This document shows, one piece after another, positions 1 through 6,971 of a stretch of DNA of 8,051 bases. Both the position numbers and the translations under genes were made by a program. Where the stretch lies: the NCBI GenBank assembly GCA_964473205.1, contig CAYYOK010000143.1, positions 1 through 8,051 of the forward strand, written 5' to 3'. Positions within the stretch are counted from its first letter, which is position 1; each line of letters begins with the position of its first letter. The DNA comes from CAYMRL01 sp964473205. GTDB taxonomy: Bacteria > Deinococcota > Deinococci > Deinococcales > Trueperaceae. The notes beneath the pieces were generated by a model. The model made no database searches. It worked only from the letters and a program-made list of their open reading frames with translations, and was not told where the DNA came from.

Positions 1-1
1 C

Positions 2-235
2 GAGAGCCGGATCACCGAGCTCGAGGAGGAGCTCGAGAGGCTCGCCGAAGGCCTCTCCGACCCCGAGAGGGCGCTGGACCTCGTCGGCGCCCGCCCGGAG
101 AAGCCGGATGGGCCGCGGCCTACCCCGGCGCAGCTCGTCGCCGAGATCGGCCAGCAGCACCAGGACACCAGCGCGCAGCTAGCCGAGCGCGTCACCGAGT
201 GGGAGCGAGTCGTCGAGCGCCTCGAGGCGCAGTGA
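2..235 (+). CDS. C-terminal tail of a probable ABC-F family ATPase (partial)
   Basis: An open frame enters from the left edge and ends at TGA 233-235, giving 77 residues of a larger protein. The visible part is strongly charged. A heptad-like start (ITELEEELERLAEGLSDPE) is followed by a proline-rich turn (EKPDGPRPTP) and a second helix ending in WERVVERLEAQ. Two antiparallel helices with a W-E-x(3)-E-R-L-E ending are typical of the C-terminal coiled-coil domain of ABC-F proteins (Uup/EttA type), which act on ribosomes or DNA. No ATPase motif lies inside the window, so the family call rests only on this tail. Another coiled-coil protein remains possible. The stop overlaps the ATG of a tiny ORF (TGATG at 233-237), so translation may be coupled into the downstream operon. 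Confidence 0.5.
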   Translation, partial: ESRITELEEELERLAEGLSDPERALDLVGARPEKPDGPRPTPAQLVAEIGQQHQDTSAQLAERVTEWERVVERLEAQ

Positions 236-275
236 TGGCAGGAACCGGAGGCAGCACATGAGAGGCAACAGATGA
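235..275 (+). other. Two overlapping mini-ORFs linking the upstream stop to the FAH start
   Basis: ATG 235-237 overlaps the preceding TGA and opens an 8-residue ORF (MAGTGGST) that ends at TGA 259-261. That stop overlaps ATG 258-260, which opens a 5-residue ORF (MRGNR) ending at TGA 273-275. This second stop overlaps the FAH gene ATG at 272-274. The second mini-ORF has its own GGAGG at 247-251 with a 6-nt spacer, and the FAH gene has GAGAGG at 260-265, also with a 6-nt spacer. The layout is directly visible. A function as leader peptides or as a termination-reinitiation relay is inferred. Such small ORFs can arise by chance. Confidence 0.35.
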
Positions 276-1084
276 AGCGAGTCCGTTACCGCAGCTTCGA
301 CGGCGAGCATTGGGGCGAGCTCGAAGGCGGGCACATCCACCGCCTCAGCGCCATGCTCGGCCGCCAGGACGGCACCAAGGTGCCTCTATCCGACGTCACG
401 CTGCTGCCGCCCTGCGAGCCGCGGATCATCATCTGCGTCGGCCGCAACTACTCAGAGCACATCCGCGAGCTCGGCAACATGCCCGCCAGCGGCGAGCTGC
501 CGACCGAGCCGGGGCTCTTCCTCAAGGCCGTGAACACGCTCTCCGGGCCTGGCGACGACATCCCCTACCCGTACTGGACGTCCAACCTGCAGTTCGAGGG
601 TGAGCTGGCGGTGGTCATCTCGCGCGAGCTGCGCGACGTCGACGCTTCCGAGGCCCTCGAGTACGTGCTCGGCTACACCTGCGCCGTCGACGTCACCGCT
701 CGCGACAAGCAGCGCGCCGACCTGCAGTGGACGCGTGGCAAGTCGGCGGACGGCTTCTGCCCGGTCGGCCCGTGGCTCGAGACCGACCTCGACCCGACCG
801 AGGTCGGCGTCAGGACGCTGATCAACGGCGAGGTCAAGCAGGACGGCAACACCCGCGACATGATCTTCCCGGTCGCCGAGATCCTCTCGTACATCAGCCG
901 CTTCATGACCCTGAGCCCTGGCGACGTGGTGCTCACCGGCACGCCCGAGGGCGTCGGACCGCTGAACGTCGGCGACGAGATCGAGGTCCAGATCGAGGGC
1001 ATCGGCAGCCTCATCAACCAGGTCGTCGCTCGGGGACCTGCGTCGCCACACGAGAGCGGCGCCGGAGGTCCGGCCGGCTCGTGA
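272..1084 (+). CDS. Fumarylacetoacetate hydrolase (FAH) family protein, FAHD1-like
   Basis: This is a 270-residue cytoplasmic metal-dependent enzyme of the FAH superfamily. Members cleave or decarboxylate C-C bonds in beta-keto acids, for example acylpyruvases, oxaloacetate decarboxylases and HpcE-type isomerases. The active site looks complete. GRNYSEHIRE supplies His63 and Glu66, matching the His30/Glu33 dyad of FAHD1. EGELAVV supplies metal ligands Glu109 and Glu111. Asp140 in AVDVTARD is the third ligand, 31 residues after the first, the same spacing as E71/E73/D102 of FAHD1. The WTRGKSADGFCPVGPW, SRFMTLSPGDVVLTGTPEGVG and VGDEIEVQIEGIG signatures follow in order. About 18 low-complexity residues (ARGPASPHES...) extend past the usual end. 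The start is set by GAGAGG at 260-265. Its stop overlaps the next GTG (GTGA). Exact substrate cannot be told from sequence. Confidence 0.9.
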   Translation: MKRVRYRSFDGEHWGELEGGHIHRLSAMLGRQDGTKVPLSDVTLLPPCEPRIIICVGRNYSEHIRELGNMPASGELPTEPGLFLKAVNTLSGPGDDIPYPYWTSNLQFEGELAVVISRELRDVDASEALEYVLGYTCAVDVTARDKQRADLQWTRGKSADGFCPVGPWLETDLDPTEVGVRTLINGEVKQDGNTRDMIFPVAEILSYISRFMTLSPGDVVLTGTPEGVGPLNVGDEIEVQIEGIGSLINQVVARGPASPHESGAGGPAGS

Positions 1085-2685
1085 GCCAGGCTTCAGCGCC
1101 GCCGCCCGACTACCCCAGGGCCAGAGACCTCGGGGGCGGCGTCATCCAGCTAGACACGCTGCACCACGGGCAGCCAGGAACCATCGCTGCGTTCGCGCTG
1201 AGGCTTCCGGGAGGCGGCTTCGCGCTGGTGGAGAGCGGACCCTCCGTCGCCCGCACCGCGACGGAGGCGGCGCTGGAGAGCGCGGGGCTCGACCTCCGCG
1301 ATCTGCGCTTCGTGCTGTTGACCCACGTGCACCTCGACCACGCAGGCGCCGCGGCTGCCCTCGCCGGTCCGGTCGGTGCGCCCGTCTACGTGCACCGCAT
1401 CGGCGCGCCGCACGTGGCCGACCCCAGCCGCCTGATGGCCAGTGCCGGGCGCGTCTACGGCGACAAGCTCGACTTCCTGTGGGGCAGCATGCAGCCGCTC
1501 GACCGGCACCTCGTCAGGCCGGTCGAAGGCGGCGAGACCTTGGACCTCGGCGGTCTGAAGGCGCAGGTCATCTACACGCCTGGCCACGCCTCGCACCACG
1601 TCAGCTACCTGCTGCCTGACGACGGCACCCTGTTCACCGGCGACTCGGCGGGCATCCTGCTTCAGGGCTCCGGTCTGATCCGGCCCGCACTGCCTCCGCC
1701 CGAGCTCGACCTCGAGGCCTGCGACGAGAGCTTGGCTCGCATGATCGAGACCGCGCCGTCGCGGCTGATCCTCACGCACTTCGGCGTCGTCACCGATCCG
1801 CTCCCTCATCTGCGCGAGGTCGGCGAGCGCAACCGCCAGTGGGAGGCGGCCGTCCTGGAAGGCTTGGCGGCGGGCGAGGACGACGAAGCGCTGACAGGGC
1901 GCATGATCCGCCTGGAGGACGCCGAGATGGAGGCCGCCGGGACACCGCCCGGCATCGCCGCCAGGCTCAAGCTGACCTCGGACGCGCAGATGACCGTCAC
2001 CGGCCTGAAGCGCTACCTGACGAAGAAGCACCCGGAGAGGATCGAAGAGGCCAGGAGAGCGCTGAACCCCAGCGTCGCCGAGCCCGGAGGCACCGGGGTT
2101 CGCTTCCCGCTCGGCCGCACCGCGCGCGTCGCCGTGCTCGCCTCGGGGACCGGCAGCAACCTGGCGTCCCTCGTCGCCGCTTTCCCCCCCGCCGGCACAG
2201 GTCTCGCCTCGGTGGTCGTGGCGGTGAGCGACAAGCCGGACGCTCCAGCCCTCGATAGGGCGCGAGGCGCCGGCGTCAGGGCCGAAGCGGTGCCGTGGAC
2301 GAGCAGGCGCGAGTTCGAGGAGAGCCTGCTACGGCTGTTGGAGGAGGAGAGGGTCGACCTCGTCTGCCTCGCGGGGTTCATGCGGCTTCTGTCGAAGGGC
2401 CTGACCGAGCGCCTCGCCGGGCGAATCCTCAACATCCACCCCAGCCTGCTGCCGGAGTTCCGCGGTCTGGAACCGGTAGAGCGCGCGCTGGAAGCGGGCG
2501 TCGGCGAGACCGGCTGCACGGTCCACTACGTCGATGCCGGCATGGACACCGGTCCGGTCGTGCTTCAGCGCCGCGTCCCGGTGCTACCGGGCGACGACGC
2601 CAGCGCGCTGACGAAACGCGTGCAGGAGCAGGAGCATCTCGCGTACCCGGAGGCGGTACGAGCCGTCTTGGAGGGTCGGGCGTGA
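1081..2685 (+). CDS. purN: Fused metallo-beta-lactamase hydrolase / PurN glycinamide ribonucleotide formyltransferase
   Basis: One uninterrupted 534-residue frame holds two complete enzymes. Residues about 15-240 form a metallo-beta-lactamase (MBL) fold with all zinc ligands: THVHLDHAG (His82, His84, Asp86, His87), TPGHASHH (His169), FTGDSAG (Asp188) and LTHFG (His233). A helical tail follows to about residue 335. Residues about 346-534 are PurN, which transfers a formyl group from 10-formyl-THF to GAR in purine synthesis. It shows VAVLASGTGSNL, then NIHPSLLPEFRGL with catalytic Asn451 and His453, then MDTGPV with Asp489. The Asn-Asp distance of 38 equals that of E. coli N106-D144. The start is GTG 1081 within GTGA, with GGAGG at 1064-1068; the open frame extends further upstream only as a shadow of the FAH gene. 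There is no stop and no good start between the domains. The MBL half resembles glyoxalase-II/LACTB2-type hydrolases, but its substrate is unknown. A deletion or sequencing error joining two genes is the alternative. Confidence 0.88.
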   Translation: MSQASAPPPDYPRARDLGGGVIQLDTLHHGQPGTIAAFALRLPGGGFALVESGPSVARTATEAALESAGLDLRDLRFVLLTHVHLDHAGAAAALAGPVGAPVYVHRIGAPHVADPSRLMASAGRVYGDKLDFLWGSMQPLDRHLVRPVEGGETLDLGGLKAQVIYTPGHASHHVSYLLPDDGTLFTGDSAGILLQGSGLIRPALPPPELDLEACDESLARMIETAPSRLILTHFGVVTDPLPHLREVGERNRQWEAAVLEGLAAGEDDEALTGRMIRLEDAEMEAAGTPPGIAARLKLTSDAQMTVTGLKRYLTKKHPERIEEARRALNPSVAEPGGTGVRFPLGRTARVAVLASGTGSNLASLVAAFPPAGTGLASVVVAVSDKPDAPALDRARGAGVRAEAVPWTSRREFEESLLRLLEEERVDLVCLAGFMRLLSKGLTERLAGRILNIHPSLLPEFRGLEPVERALEAGVGETGCTVHYVDAGMDTGPVVLQRRVPVLPGDDASALTKRVQEQEHLAYPEAVRAVLEGRA

Positions 2686-3932
2686 AGGTGCTGGTCATAG
2701 GCTCCGGAGGGCGAGAGCACGCTCTGTGCGCGGCACTCTCACGCTCCGAGCTGACCGAAGAAGTGGTCGTGACACCAGGCAACCCCGGTATGAGCGACGT
2801 GGCGCGCGTCGTGCCGGGCAGGTCGGACAACGCCTCGCTGGTCGCGGTCGCCAACGCGGAGGATCCCGATCTCGTCGTCGTCGGGCCCGAAGCGCCGCTG
2901 GTGGACGGAGTGGCCGACGACCTCCGCGCGGCCGGCTTCACGGTGTTCGGCCCGAGCCGCTCGGCCGCCAGGCTGGAAGGGTCCAAGACCTACGCCAAGC
3001 AGTTCATGGCGCGCAACGGCGTACCGACGGCAGCGTTCCAGACGTTCACGGGGGTCGGGGAGGCGACCGCGTACCTGAACACGGTCGGCGCGCCGATAGT
3101 GGTGAAAGACGACAGGCTCGCGGCGGGCAAGGGCGTGACTGTTTGCGACGACCTCGAGCAAGCCGTACGGGCAGCCGCGGAGGTAATCGAGAGCGGCGGA
3201 GCCGTCGTGCTCGAGGAGTGCCTGACCGGGCCGGAGCTGAGCGTCTTCGTGCTCCTCGACGGTCACACGCACGCCGTGCTCCCGGTCTGCCGCGACCACA
3301 AGCGGGTGGGCGACGGCGACGTCGGGCCGATGACCGGCGGGATGGGCGCGATCGGCCCAGTCGGGCTGAGCTCACACGACCTCGCCCGCCTCGAGGAGAC
3401 GGTCGTGCTGCCGGTCGTCAGGGGCATCCAGCGCGAGGGCATCGACTACCGCGGCGTGCTGTTCATCGGGGTGATGAACACTCCGAGCGGGTTCAAGGTG
3501 CTCGAGTTCAACGTCCGCTTCGGGGACCCCGAGGCGCAAGTGCTGATGGCGCTGCTGACGGCCGACGCCTGCGAGTTGCTGGACGCTGTCGCGCATGGAC
3601 GCCTCGACCGCGTGAGGCTCGCCTGGGCCGACGGGGCCGCGGCCTGCATCGTCATGGCCGCACCCGGCTACCCGGGGGAGCCGGCTCGAGGAGTGAGGCT
3701 CGCCGTGCCCGAGGCTCTACCCACTGACACAAGGGTTCTCTACGCGGGAGTGGCGGGGCGCGGCACGGTAGACGACCCGTTCGTCAGCGCCGGAGGCCGC
3801 GTCCTCAACGTCGTGTCCGTCGGGCGAGACCTGACCGCGGCTCTGAGCAGCGCCTACTCGGTTGTGGACGCGATCGACTTCCCTGGCGCCGTCGTGCGGC
3901 GCGACATCGGAGGCAGCGCGAGATCACGATGA
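2682..3932 (+). CDS. purD: Phosphoribosylamine-glycine ligase (GAR synthetase)
   Basis: PurD joins phosphoribosylamine and glycine with ATP to give GAR, the substrate of the PurN domain just upstream. The 416 residues match the family's usual length. In order are the N-terminal VLVIGSGGREHAL (residues 3-15), TPGNPGM (31-37), VVGPEAPLVDG (67-77), the ATP-grasp loop KDDRLAAGKGV (142-152), DHKRVGDGDVGPMTGGMGA, and the metal-binding EFNVRFGDPEAQ with Glu275 and Asn277. The C-terminal preATP-grasp/ATP-grasp cap follows (GRVLNVVSVGRDL). The loop differs from the common KADGLAAGKG form but matches the KDDxLAAGKG form I recall from actinobacterial PurD, so it is probably not a defect. The start is GTG 2682, overlapping the purN stop as GTGA, with GGAGGG at 2670-2675 and a 6-nt spacer. 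Tight coupling with purN is expected. Confidence 0.96.
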   Translation: MKVLVIGSGGREHALCAALSRSELTEEVVVTPGNPGMSDVARVVPGRSDNASLVAVANAEDPDLVVVGPEAPLVDGVADDLRAAGFTVFGPSRSAARLEGSKTYAKQFMARNGVPTAAFQTFTGVGEATAYLNTVGAPIVVKDDRLAAGKGVTVCDDLEQAVRAAAEVIESGGAVVLEECLTGPELSVFVLLDGHTHAVLPVCRDHKRVGDGDVGPMTGGMGAIGPVGLSSHDLARLEETVVLPVVRGIQREGIDYRGVLFIGVMNTPSGFKVLEFNVRFGDPEAQVLMALLTADACELLDAVAHGRLDRVRLAWADGAAACIVMAAPGYPGEPARGVRLAVPEALPTDTRVLYAGVAGRGTVDDPFVSAGGRVLNVVSVGRDLTAALSSAYSVVDAIDFPGAVVRRDIGGSARSR

Positions 3933-3955
3933 TCTCACTCACGAGGCCGAAACGC

Positions 3956-3968
3956 TAGACTGTGCTCA
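3956..3968 (+). promoter_or_regulatory. Putative leaderless promoter -10 (TAGACT) of the lipoprotein gene
   Basis: TAGACT at 3956-3961 fits the TAnnnT -10 consensus and stands exactly 6 nt before ATG 3968. No Shine-Dalgarno sequence lies at a usable distance. GAGG at 3943-3946 is about 21 nt away. A -35 element is weak: ATCTCA at 3932-3937 with an 18-nt spacer matches TTGACA at three positions. A -10 box directly before the start codon, with transcription beginning at the ATG, is the known layout of leaderless genes in Deinococcus. The same arrangement recurs before dxs. Confidence 0.5.
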
Positions 3969-4660
3969 TGCGCATTGTCCTCCTCGCCTCGTTGCTCGCC
4001 GTGCTCGTACTGGGCGGCTGCACCCCCGCAGCAGGTTCCGACGAGCGCGTCGAGGTCCAGCAGCTGAGCGATCCGATCACCTACTACCCGTTCCAGACGG
4101 GCGCCGCATGGCAGTACCTGCGCGATGGCGACCGGCTCAGCGATCCGCGCTCGAGCACGATCATCGACGGGCCGACGATCGTCGACTCCGAGGTCTGGAT
4201 CTCGTTCACCAAGACGCGGCCTGGCTACCAGGAGCGCGGCTTCAGACGCGTCACGCCGGATGGCGTCTTCCTGCACAGCCGGATCGTCCTGGGGCTCACG
4301 AGCATCAGGTACGACCCGCCCTTGCAGGAGTTCCCGCCCGAAGGCGCCCTGCGCGTCGGAGCCCAGTGGTCCGGCGAGACGACCGTGACGATGTCGAACC
4401 TCGGGCGGCCGGAGAGCGAGACGCTCGACGTCCAGTACGTCTACACCGTCGTGGACCGGCGAACCGTCAACACGCCGGCGGGGTCGATCGAGGTCTTCGT
4501 CATCGACCTCACCAGCCGCAACGTCTCTCCGGACGGCGAGCTCCTCGACGAGGAGACCTCGCAGTTCTGGTTCACTCCGTTCATCGGCGAGGTGCGCACC
4601 AACCAGGGCTGGGTCCTGATCGACAGCAACGTCCTGGCAGCCTCCGCCGCGCAGAGGTAG
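3968..4660 (+). CDS. Putative lipoprotein of unknown function
   Basis: The product has 230 residues and was not assigned to a named family. Residues 1-18 are a typical lipoprotein signal: MR, a hydrophobic stretch, and lipobox LGGC with the lipidated Cys18. The mature protein would sit outside the cytoplasmic membrane. The mature part is mostly predicted beta strand, with a YYPFQTGAAWQYL motif near the N-terminus and FWFTPFIGEVRTNQGWVLIDSN at positions broadly near the C-terminus. The YxPxxxGxxWxY pattern recalls TapB-like or other secreted beta proteins, but this is a weak resemblance. ATG 3968 is preferred over the in-frame GTG 3962 because it is preceded by a leaderless-type -10 and keeps MR at the signal start. 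It lies 35 nt after purD and ends 9 nt before dxs. Its stop codon is part of the dxs -10 hexamer. Confidence 0.8.
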   Translation: MRIVLLASLLAVLVLGGCTPAAGSDERVEVQQLSDPITYYPFQTGAAWQYLRDGDRLSDPRSSTIIDGPTIVDSEVWISFTKTRPGYQERGFRRVTPDGVFLHSRIVLGLTSIRYDPPLQEFPPEGALRVGAQWSGETTVTMSNLGRPESETLDVQYVYTVVDRRTVNTPAGSIEVFVIDLTSRNVSPDGELLDEETSQFWFTPFIGEVRTNQGWVLIDSNVLAASAAQR

Positions 4661-4670
4661 GCTGCCAGCA
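4634..4670 (+). promoter_or_regulatory. Putative leaderless promoter of dxs (CTGGCA / TAGGCT)
   Basis: TAGGCT at 4658-4663 is exactly 6 nt upstream of ATG 4670. CTGGCA at 4634-4639, 18 nt upstream of it, matches the -35 consensus TTGACA at four of six positions. GAGG at 4654-4657 is 12 nt from the ATG, so weak Shine-Dalgarno use is not excluded. The TAG of the -10 box is also the stop codon of the preceding lipoprotein gene, so promoter and coding end are superimposed. With the matching arrangement at 3956-3968, this supports leaderless transcription of dxs. Confidence 0.5.
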
Positions 4671-6548
4671 TGGACGCCCACGGCTCCTCGCTCCTCGCAG
4701 GCATACGCTCGCCCGCCGACCTCAAGCGGTTGGCGCCCGAGCAGCTGGCCGGCCTGGCCGAGGAGTTGCGCAGCGAGGTGATCCGCGTCTGCTCGCTCGC
4801 GGGCGGGCATCTCGCCTCGAGTCTCGGCGCCGTCGAGCTGACGGTCGCGCTTCACTACCTCTTCGACACCGAGCGCGACCGCGTCATCTGGGACGTCGGC
4901 CACCAGACCTACGGCCACAAGATCCTCACCGGCCGCGGGCACCTGATCGACAGCATTCGGCAGCAGGNNNNNNNNNNCGGCCGCGATGGGCATGGCCCTC
5001 GCCCGCGACGCGCGCCAAGGCGATTACCAGGTGATCGCCGTCATCGGTGACGGCGCGCTGACCGGCGGGATGGCGCTGGCGGCCCTGAACCAGATCGGGC
5101 ACCTGGCTCCTCGCATGACCATCGTGCTCAACGACAACGAGATGTCGATCAGCGAGAACGTCGGCGCGATCAACCGCTACATGCGCAGCCTGCAGGTCCA
5201 GCCCTGGTTCCAGCGCGCCGAGGACCGCGGCAAGCGCACCCTAACCAACATCTGGGAGCCGCTCGGCGAGCTGGGTAGCCGCGCCAAGAAGGCCGCCAGG
5301 CGCTTCTTCGACCCGGCCAGCAACAATCCGTTCCACGCGATGGGCGTGCGCTACGTCGGCCCCGTCGACGGGCACGACATCGACCAGCTCATCTTCTACC
5401 TCGACCGCATCCGCCTGCTCGACGGCCCCACGATGCTGCACATCGTCACGCGCAAGGGCAAGGGCTACAAGGCCGCCGAGACCGACCCGATCACCTGGCA
5501 CGGCGCCTCGAGCTTCGATCCGGACAACCCCGTCGCGAAGGGCAAGAGCCACACCTGGTCGAACGCGTTCGGGGACGCCGCCAGCCGGCTCGCTAGCGCC
5601 GACGACCGCGTCTGGGTCATCACGCCCGCCATGCGCGAGGGCAGCGGCCTGGTCGAGTACAGCAAGGACCACCCCGACCGCTACCTCGACGTCGGGATCG
5701 CCGAGGACGTCGCGGTCACCGTCGGCGCCGGCCTCGCCCTGCGCGGCGAGAAGCCGATCGTCGCGATCTACTCCACCTTCTTGCAGCGCGGCTACGACCA
5801 GGTCATCCACGACGTGTGCCTCGAGAACCTCGACGTGGTCTTCGCCATCGACCGCGCCGGCCTCGTCGGCGGCGACGGCGCCACGCATCAGGGCATCTTC
5901 GACCTCAGCTACCTGCGGGCGGTGCCGAACATGCAGATCGGCATGCCGCACGACGCGCTCGAGATGCGCTCGATGCTCAAGACGGCACTGGAGCTAGGCG
6001 GACCCAAAGCCGTGCGCTGGCCTCGGGGCAACGTCGAGCCGGGGCCGGACGAGCCCGTGGCAGACTGGGCCACGATCGAGTGGGGCACCTGGAGCGTGCT
6101 GCGCGAGCCCGCGCCCGGCGTCCCGGCGTCCGAGACCGTCTGGCTGCTAGGCATGGGCCCGACCGTCGACTACGCGCTCCAGGCGGCGGAGGGGCGTGCG
6201 GAGGTGGGCGTCGTCAACGCCCGCTTCGTCAAGCCGCTGGACACCGCCATGCTGCACCGCCTCGCGGGCGAGTCTCGCGCGCTGGTGACGGTCGAGGACC
6301 ACACCCTCGCAGGGGGCCTGGGCTCTGCCGTCCTGGAGTCGCTGGCCGCAGCCGGGATACACGCGACGGTCAAGCTGCTCGGCATCGCCGACCGCACCGT
6401 CCCGCACGGAGATCCCAAGCTGCAGCACGAGCAGCTCGGCTACGGCCCCAAGGCCATCGGCAGGGCTCTGGACGCCCTGCTCGGCTCCGGCCGGACCGGT
6501 GACGCGGTCCGCTTCGGCGAGAGCGCCAGGGGAGGCAGTGGTGAGTAG
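4670..6548 (+). CDS. dxs: 1-deoxy-D-xylulose-5-phosphate synthase (interrupted by an assembly gap)
   Basis: Dxs condenses pyruvate and glyceraldehyde-3-phosphate with thiamine diphosphate, the first step of the MEP isoprenoid pathway; its product also feeds thiamine and pyridoxal synthesis in many bacteria. The first 99 residues include GGHLASSLGAVELTVALHY and WDVGHQTYGHKILTGRG. After the N run come the TPP site (GDGALTGGM at 5046-5072 and LNDNEMSISENVG), YVGPVDGHD, TRKGKGYKAAE, ITPAMREGSGLV, catalytic Glu in DVGIAEDVAV (codon 5703-5705), YSTFLQRGYDQVIHD, DRAGLVGGDGATHQG and RWPRGN. The C-terminal transketolase domain follows to TAG 6546-6548. The reading frame differs on the two sides only because the gap is written as 10 N. 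Allowing about 78 missing bases gives about 648 residues, the normal family length. The missing part should hold the GHSSTS motif. There is no sign of a real frameshift. Confidence 0.95.
4968..4977. other. Assembly gap (10 N) of placeholder length
   Basis: Ten N bases join two parts of dxs. Comparison with the family places the left edge after IRQQ and the right edge at S-A-A-M-G-M-A. About 25 full codons plus two split codons, near 78 nt, should lie between. The written length is therefore too short and also not a multiple of three, which creates an artificial frame change. Confidence 0.9.
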
Positions 6549-6960
6549 CACTACCGGCAACAGGGTGAGGAGCGCGAGGTTCACGGCTCTGGTCGCGGCG
6601 GCGATGGTCGTGCTGCTGCTCAGCGGCTGCAGCCGGATCTTCGGCACCTCGCTGGCTGGCACCTGGTCAGGTACCTACACCTCGCTGACGGGCGGGGGAG
6701 GCGTGCTGCTCATGCAGCTCGAGGTCTCCGGCGACAGCGTGTCGGGGACGTGGGAGTCGAGCTTCCCAGGCGTCGTCCTGAGCGGCACGGTCATCGGCAG
6801 CGTGGACGAGATAATCGCGCTTCAGCTCGTGCCGACGGCGCTGCCGGAATGCCCCTACAACGTCGTGGCCCAGAAGAGCCGCGACCGCCTGACCGGTACC
6901 TACCAGTCGGCCTGCGCGCCGCTGATCACCAGCGGCAGCTTCGCCCTCACCAAGCAGTAG
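6541..6960 (+). CDS. Small putative lipoprotein of unknown function
   Basis: The product has 139 residues. A basic N-region (GNRVRSAR) and hydrophobic core lead to lipobox LSGC with Cys30, so export and lipidation are likely. The mature part (about 110 residues) looks like a small beta barrel or lipocalin-like sheet, with repeated GTW-type strands: AGTWSGTYTS, SVSGTWESS, LSGTVIG and LTGTYQSAC. Two further cysteines, in PECPY and SACAP, could form a disulfide. The start is GTG 6541, preceded by AGGGGAGG at 6528-6535 with a 5-nt spacer; the adjacent in-frame GTG 6538 is too close to the ribosome site. The gene overlaps the dxs end by 8 nt, so it is probably translated with dxs. No function is implied in isoprenoid synthesis. 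Confidence 0.78.
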   Translation: MSSTTGNRVRSARFTALVAAAMVVLLLSGCSRIFGTSLAGTWSGTYTSLTGGGGVLLMQLEVSGDSVSGTWESSFPGVVLSGTVIGSVDEIIALQLVPTALPECPYNVVAQKSRDRLTGTYQSACAPLITSGSFALTKQ

Positions 6961-6971
6961 TCGCGCCGCGC

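Noticed and set aside
452..1051. Long minus-strand open frame opposite the FAH gene
   Set aside because: It mirrors the codon structure of a clear FAH enzyme, has Asp/Val/Ala-rich shadow composition and shows no family motif. The same holds for the minus frames at 1150-2031, 3935-4993, 5241-5951 and 6147-6662.
727..1080. N-terminal extension of the MBL-PurN frame over the FAH gene
   Set aside because: The frame is open, but its translation is Arg/Pro-rich out-of-frame FAH sequence. The MBL homology begins after GTG 1081, which forms a GTGA overlap.
2295..2681. Upstream extension of purD over the PurN domain
   Set aside because: Its translation is Arg/Gly/Pro-rich shadow sequence. PurD homology starts exactly at GTG 2682, which has a good GGAGGG ribosome site.
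3105..3134. PurD loop KDDRLAAGKGV as a damaged ATP site
   Set aside because: It differs from KADGLAAGKG, but the same form is, to my memory, common in actinobacterial PurD, and the glycine-lysine core is intact.
3962..3964. GTG 3962 as lipoprotein start
   Set aside because: It would add only two residues (ML) and lies between the -10 box and the better ATG 3968. No ribosome site favours it, though it cannot be fully excluded.
4670..6548. dxs as a genuine frameshifted pseudogene
   Set aside because: The frame change falls exactly at ten N bases, and both sides carry intact motifs. An unknown gap length explains it.
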